A stretch of 64,000 bases of DNA from Circinella umbellata. Its lineage: Eukaryota; Mucoromycota; Mucoromycetes; Mucorales; Lichtheimiaceae. A program made the translations under genes and the position numbers. The stretch lies in assembly GCA_025093555.1 (NCBI GenBank), contig JAIWNF010000010.1, positions 186,001 through 250,000 on the forward strand, written 5' to 3'. Positions 61,741-64,000 of this stretch are shown here, one piece after another (the stretch's first letter is position 1; each line of letters starts with the position of its first letter). The notes beneath the pieces are model-generated. The model had not been told where the DNA came from. It saw nothing but the letters and a program-made list of their open reading frames with translations, and did no database searches.

Positions 61741-62640
61741 TCTTTCTGACATTTTTAACTACCATGTTGTTAGTACAATGCATGATGTTACTTGGTAATG
61801 ATACTCCTTTATTAATATGTTATTAATATTTCTATACGAATGTTATTTTATAGTACGCTGAAACATTGCCAAAAAAACATCGGTAGGGTTTATTTCATTT
61901 ATTTGGAACCATACGAATTGCTGTAGAACATTACCAACAACATTATGATGGAGTATATAGTATTCTGTAGCAAAAGCCAGAAAGAATATGTTGTTATAAG
62001 AAGGTGAGGAAGTTCCGATCGATTGAAATACTTCGCCAGCAATATCGATCAGCGTCTTCAAAGTCTATTCGTGAATCGCACATACAAGCTCTATTCATTC
62101 AAAATGGTATAATGTTGTGGCCTAGACAGGCCAATTTTAATTTTTTTTCCCGCCATGTAAATTGTTATTGATCGGACGCCAAAACAGCATATGTTCATTG
62201 GTACCGTACCAAAGCAAGACAACGTTTCGAACGAGAAGGGTCTCGAGGAGTGGCGGAACCGTTTCATGACAGATGGTTGTCATTCCATACTACCAGTTCA
62301 CTGCATCTCTTCCCATGTAGCTATTATAGCATGCGGTCCACAAGGAAACCCAAATACATCAAAGATTGTTGTAATTCCAATGACATGTAGAATAGAAGTA
62401 TAGAATAGAACACATAAAATAAAAAAGATGAAGAAGTAAAAAAAAAATATTCTGTCCGGTTGGGGCAACTCGCAACTGTTTCTTCATTGATCTGGGTCTC
62501 AACCCCCCCCCAACACGTCTTTGTTTGACTTCAATATGCCTTTTCGCTTTCTTCCTCCTTTGCTCGATCTGTCAAGCACCAGATTTAGATCCGGATTCAT
62601 TGATATCTTTTTTTTTTAGTTATTCATGATTCTTTCATCA
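61741..62640. other. Probable further remnants, no clear gene
   Basis: Open frames on both strands are short. A possible continuation of the transposase relic cannot be shown. A C-run at 62502-62511 is the only repeat of note. Confidence 0.35.
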
Positions 62641-63065
62641 CTATTGTTATCAAGATGTTGTTGGTTAGAAGAAAAAAAATACTTATGATACTTTTTTCCT
62701 TTTCACAATCTTCTGAATCATCTTCATCATTTGCATCAGTTTCATCCAGACCACTTTCTGTTGTTTCTTCAATTGGCGGAGGTGACCTAGTGAAAGTTGT
62801 TCATCTACACCATTTGTTGTTATTGTTGTAAGTTGTTCTTCTTCAATAGAAAATGTTGCTTCATTCTGTTTTTGAAGCCATAGCTGACATCTACTTTATG
62901 TGTGCTTCAGTATTATGAATATTCTCGACAACCGTAGATGATCTAGTGTTATTATCTTCACTTGAGATAAGATTATGAAAATTTGATTTTTTTTGTCCTT
63001 TTTTTTTTAGTAGGTCGACCCCATTTATCATTGCACTTGAAGTTTCTATGGAGAAGAAAAAAATT
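62640..63065 (-). pseudogene. Acidic coding remnant, unidentified
   Basis: On the minus strand, pieces with protein-like composition occur in different frames: CNDKWGRPTKKKRTKK (AT-hook-like, about 62990-63035), SSTVVENIHNTEAHIK, FSIEEEQLTTITTNGVDEQL and PPIEETTESGLDETDANDED (about 62710-62780). Frame changes and stops separate them. They may belong to one decayed gene, perhaps of another mobile element. I cannot name it. Confidence 0.3.
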
Positions 63066-64000
63066 AATCGCAAAAGTAGATGAGATTAAATGGAGTAGAA
63101 TGTATAATTAGGAAGAATGTACTCTTTAGTAATATCATTTAAATAGGAAATAGCAGTCATAATAATATTTATTATGTAGTAGGCCAATATCGCCAATAAA
63201 ATTTGAGGTTTGAGATTGGTATTCGCAACTACTTGGATAGAAAATTGCACACAAAAGCTAAGTTGCAAGTCTCATTTATTTCTTTATTTCATTCCTTTTT
63301 TCTCGTAATCCCAGGACCTCTGTTGGGTGCATGTCCCTCTTCATGTCCAAGTGGTGAGTGTGGAATAACTGGTGACGTCCATGTGCCGCCCAGTCCCTCA
63401 GCATTCAATGCGAAAACTTTTTTTCTCTTTTCCAATTTTTTTTATATTATTCGTACGATTGGGCTGATACTGATTTGTATCAATACTAGGTATTATAAAC
63501 TATATCACTGCAATAGAACACCATGGAACGTTTTAGAATTAAACCCAATAATCCATTGATATGGTTATGTCTATTACTGGTAGCCGCTGTTGTAGTACGC
63601 AAGCTAAAGCATTACATTTGATGACAACCTCAGAGGATATATATTGTGTGAGTGCCTTTTATATGGGGAGTATTTGGTATAAACACTCATTCCGATCAAT
63701 CGAATATAAAGATTCATGATATAGTATAGTATCAGAACGACATTGACGAACTATAGTACTGGTGGGTTTTCAATGTGGGTAAGGCATATAAGTTACACGA
63801 GAAGTCAAACAACAAACCAAAATAGATAGCCCATGGGGTACCAGTTCAGACGATTCTTTTTTATTTCATTGTGATAATAAATTTCTGTATTTCGACTTAC
63901 ATTATTATCTTATAACTAGCTCTCCTGTCTTACCAACGTCACCGCAAGGGGTTTCCCCTTGACCCCCAACGGCGTGTCGCGCCAGTCCTGAGTAGGCCCA
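63066..64000. other. Window edge: no gene, GC-rich hairpin at the end
   Basis: An open frame at 63203-63559 (+) has no recognised domain. From about 63935 the sequence turns GC-rich and contains a perfect hairpin (63945-63961, CAAGGGG-TTT-CCCCTTG), followed by a run of five C. This looks like the edge of a different repeat that continues outside the window. Confidence 0.4.

Noticed and set aside
63203..63559. 118-codon ORF on the + strand
   Set aside because: Contains hydrophobic low-complexity stretches and no family signature; sits among transposon relics.

Overview
The window looks like nuclear DNA of an early-diverging filamentous fungus, most likely Mucoromycota (Mucorales type). The DNA is AT-rich with very long homopolymer and dinucleotide runs. 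Genes carry many short GT-AG introns (up to 12 per gene). The gene content is fungal: Rlp24, Bni4-like, Vrl1-like, an ACS-type MFS permease and a KDZ-like transposase relic. One gene appears to contain a U12-type AT-AC intron, which fits a lineage that kept the minor spliceosome. The exon structures given here were joined by hand from splice sites and reading frame.

Layout. 1-3.6 kb: the 3' end of a nitrilase (+) converges on a FYVE/UBZ/RING ubiquitin ligase of Pib1 type (-). 5.5-8.9 kb: a 15-exon gene (-) for an OB-fold protein, possibly shieldin-2/MEIOB-like, with the AT-AC intron. 9.5-10.1 kb: RLP24 (-). 12.0-12.7 kb: a small secreted Cys-rich protein (-). 14.0-24.1 kb: a paralogue of that protein (-), split by a 9.36 kb Ty3/gypsy-like LTR retrotransposon sitting inside its second intron. 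25.9-28.5 kb: an MFS transporter (+). 30.8-32.7 kb: a TBC-domain protein (+). 35.3-37.6 kb: a YANK/STK32 AGC kinase (-). 38.0-43.4 kb: a VPS9-ankyrin-PX protein like yeast Vrl1 (+). 44.4-45.7 kb: a heterotrimeric G-protein alpha subunit (+). 47.1-50.1 kb: a Rap-GAP-domain protein (-). 53.7-55.7 kb: a Bni4-like phosphatase-1 scaffold (-). 55.7-60.8 kb is gene-poor. 60.8-64 kb holds a decayed KDZ-type transposase fragment, other coding relics, and a GC-rich hairpin at the window edge.

Several genes concern membrane traffic and small-GTPase or polarity signalling (FYVE-RING ligase, TBC protein, Vrl1-like GEF, G-alpha, Rap-GAP, YANK kinase, Bni4-like). Nothing shows co-transcription. The main points of interest are the retrotransposon (integrase as a separately started ORF, plus an extra intact ORF in the env position), its insertion into a secreted-protein intron, and the AT-AC intron.
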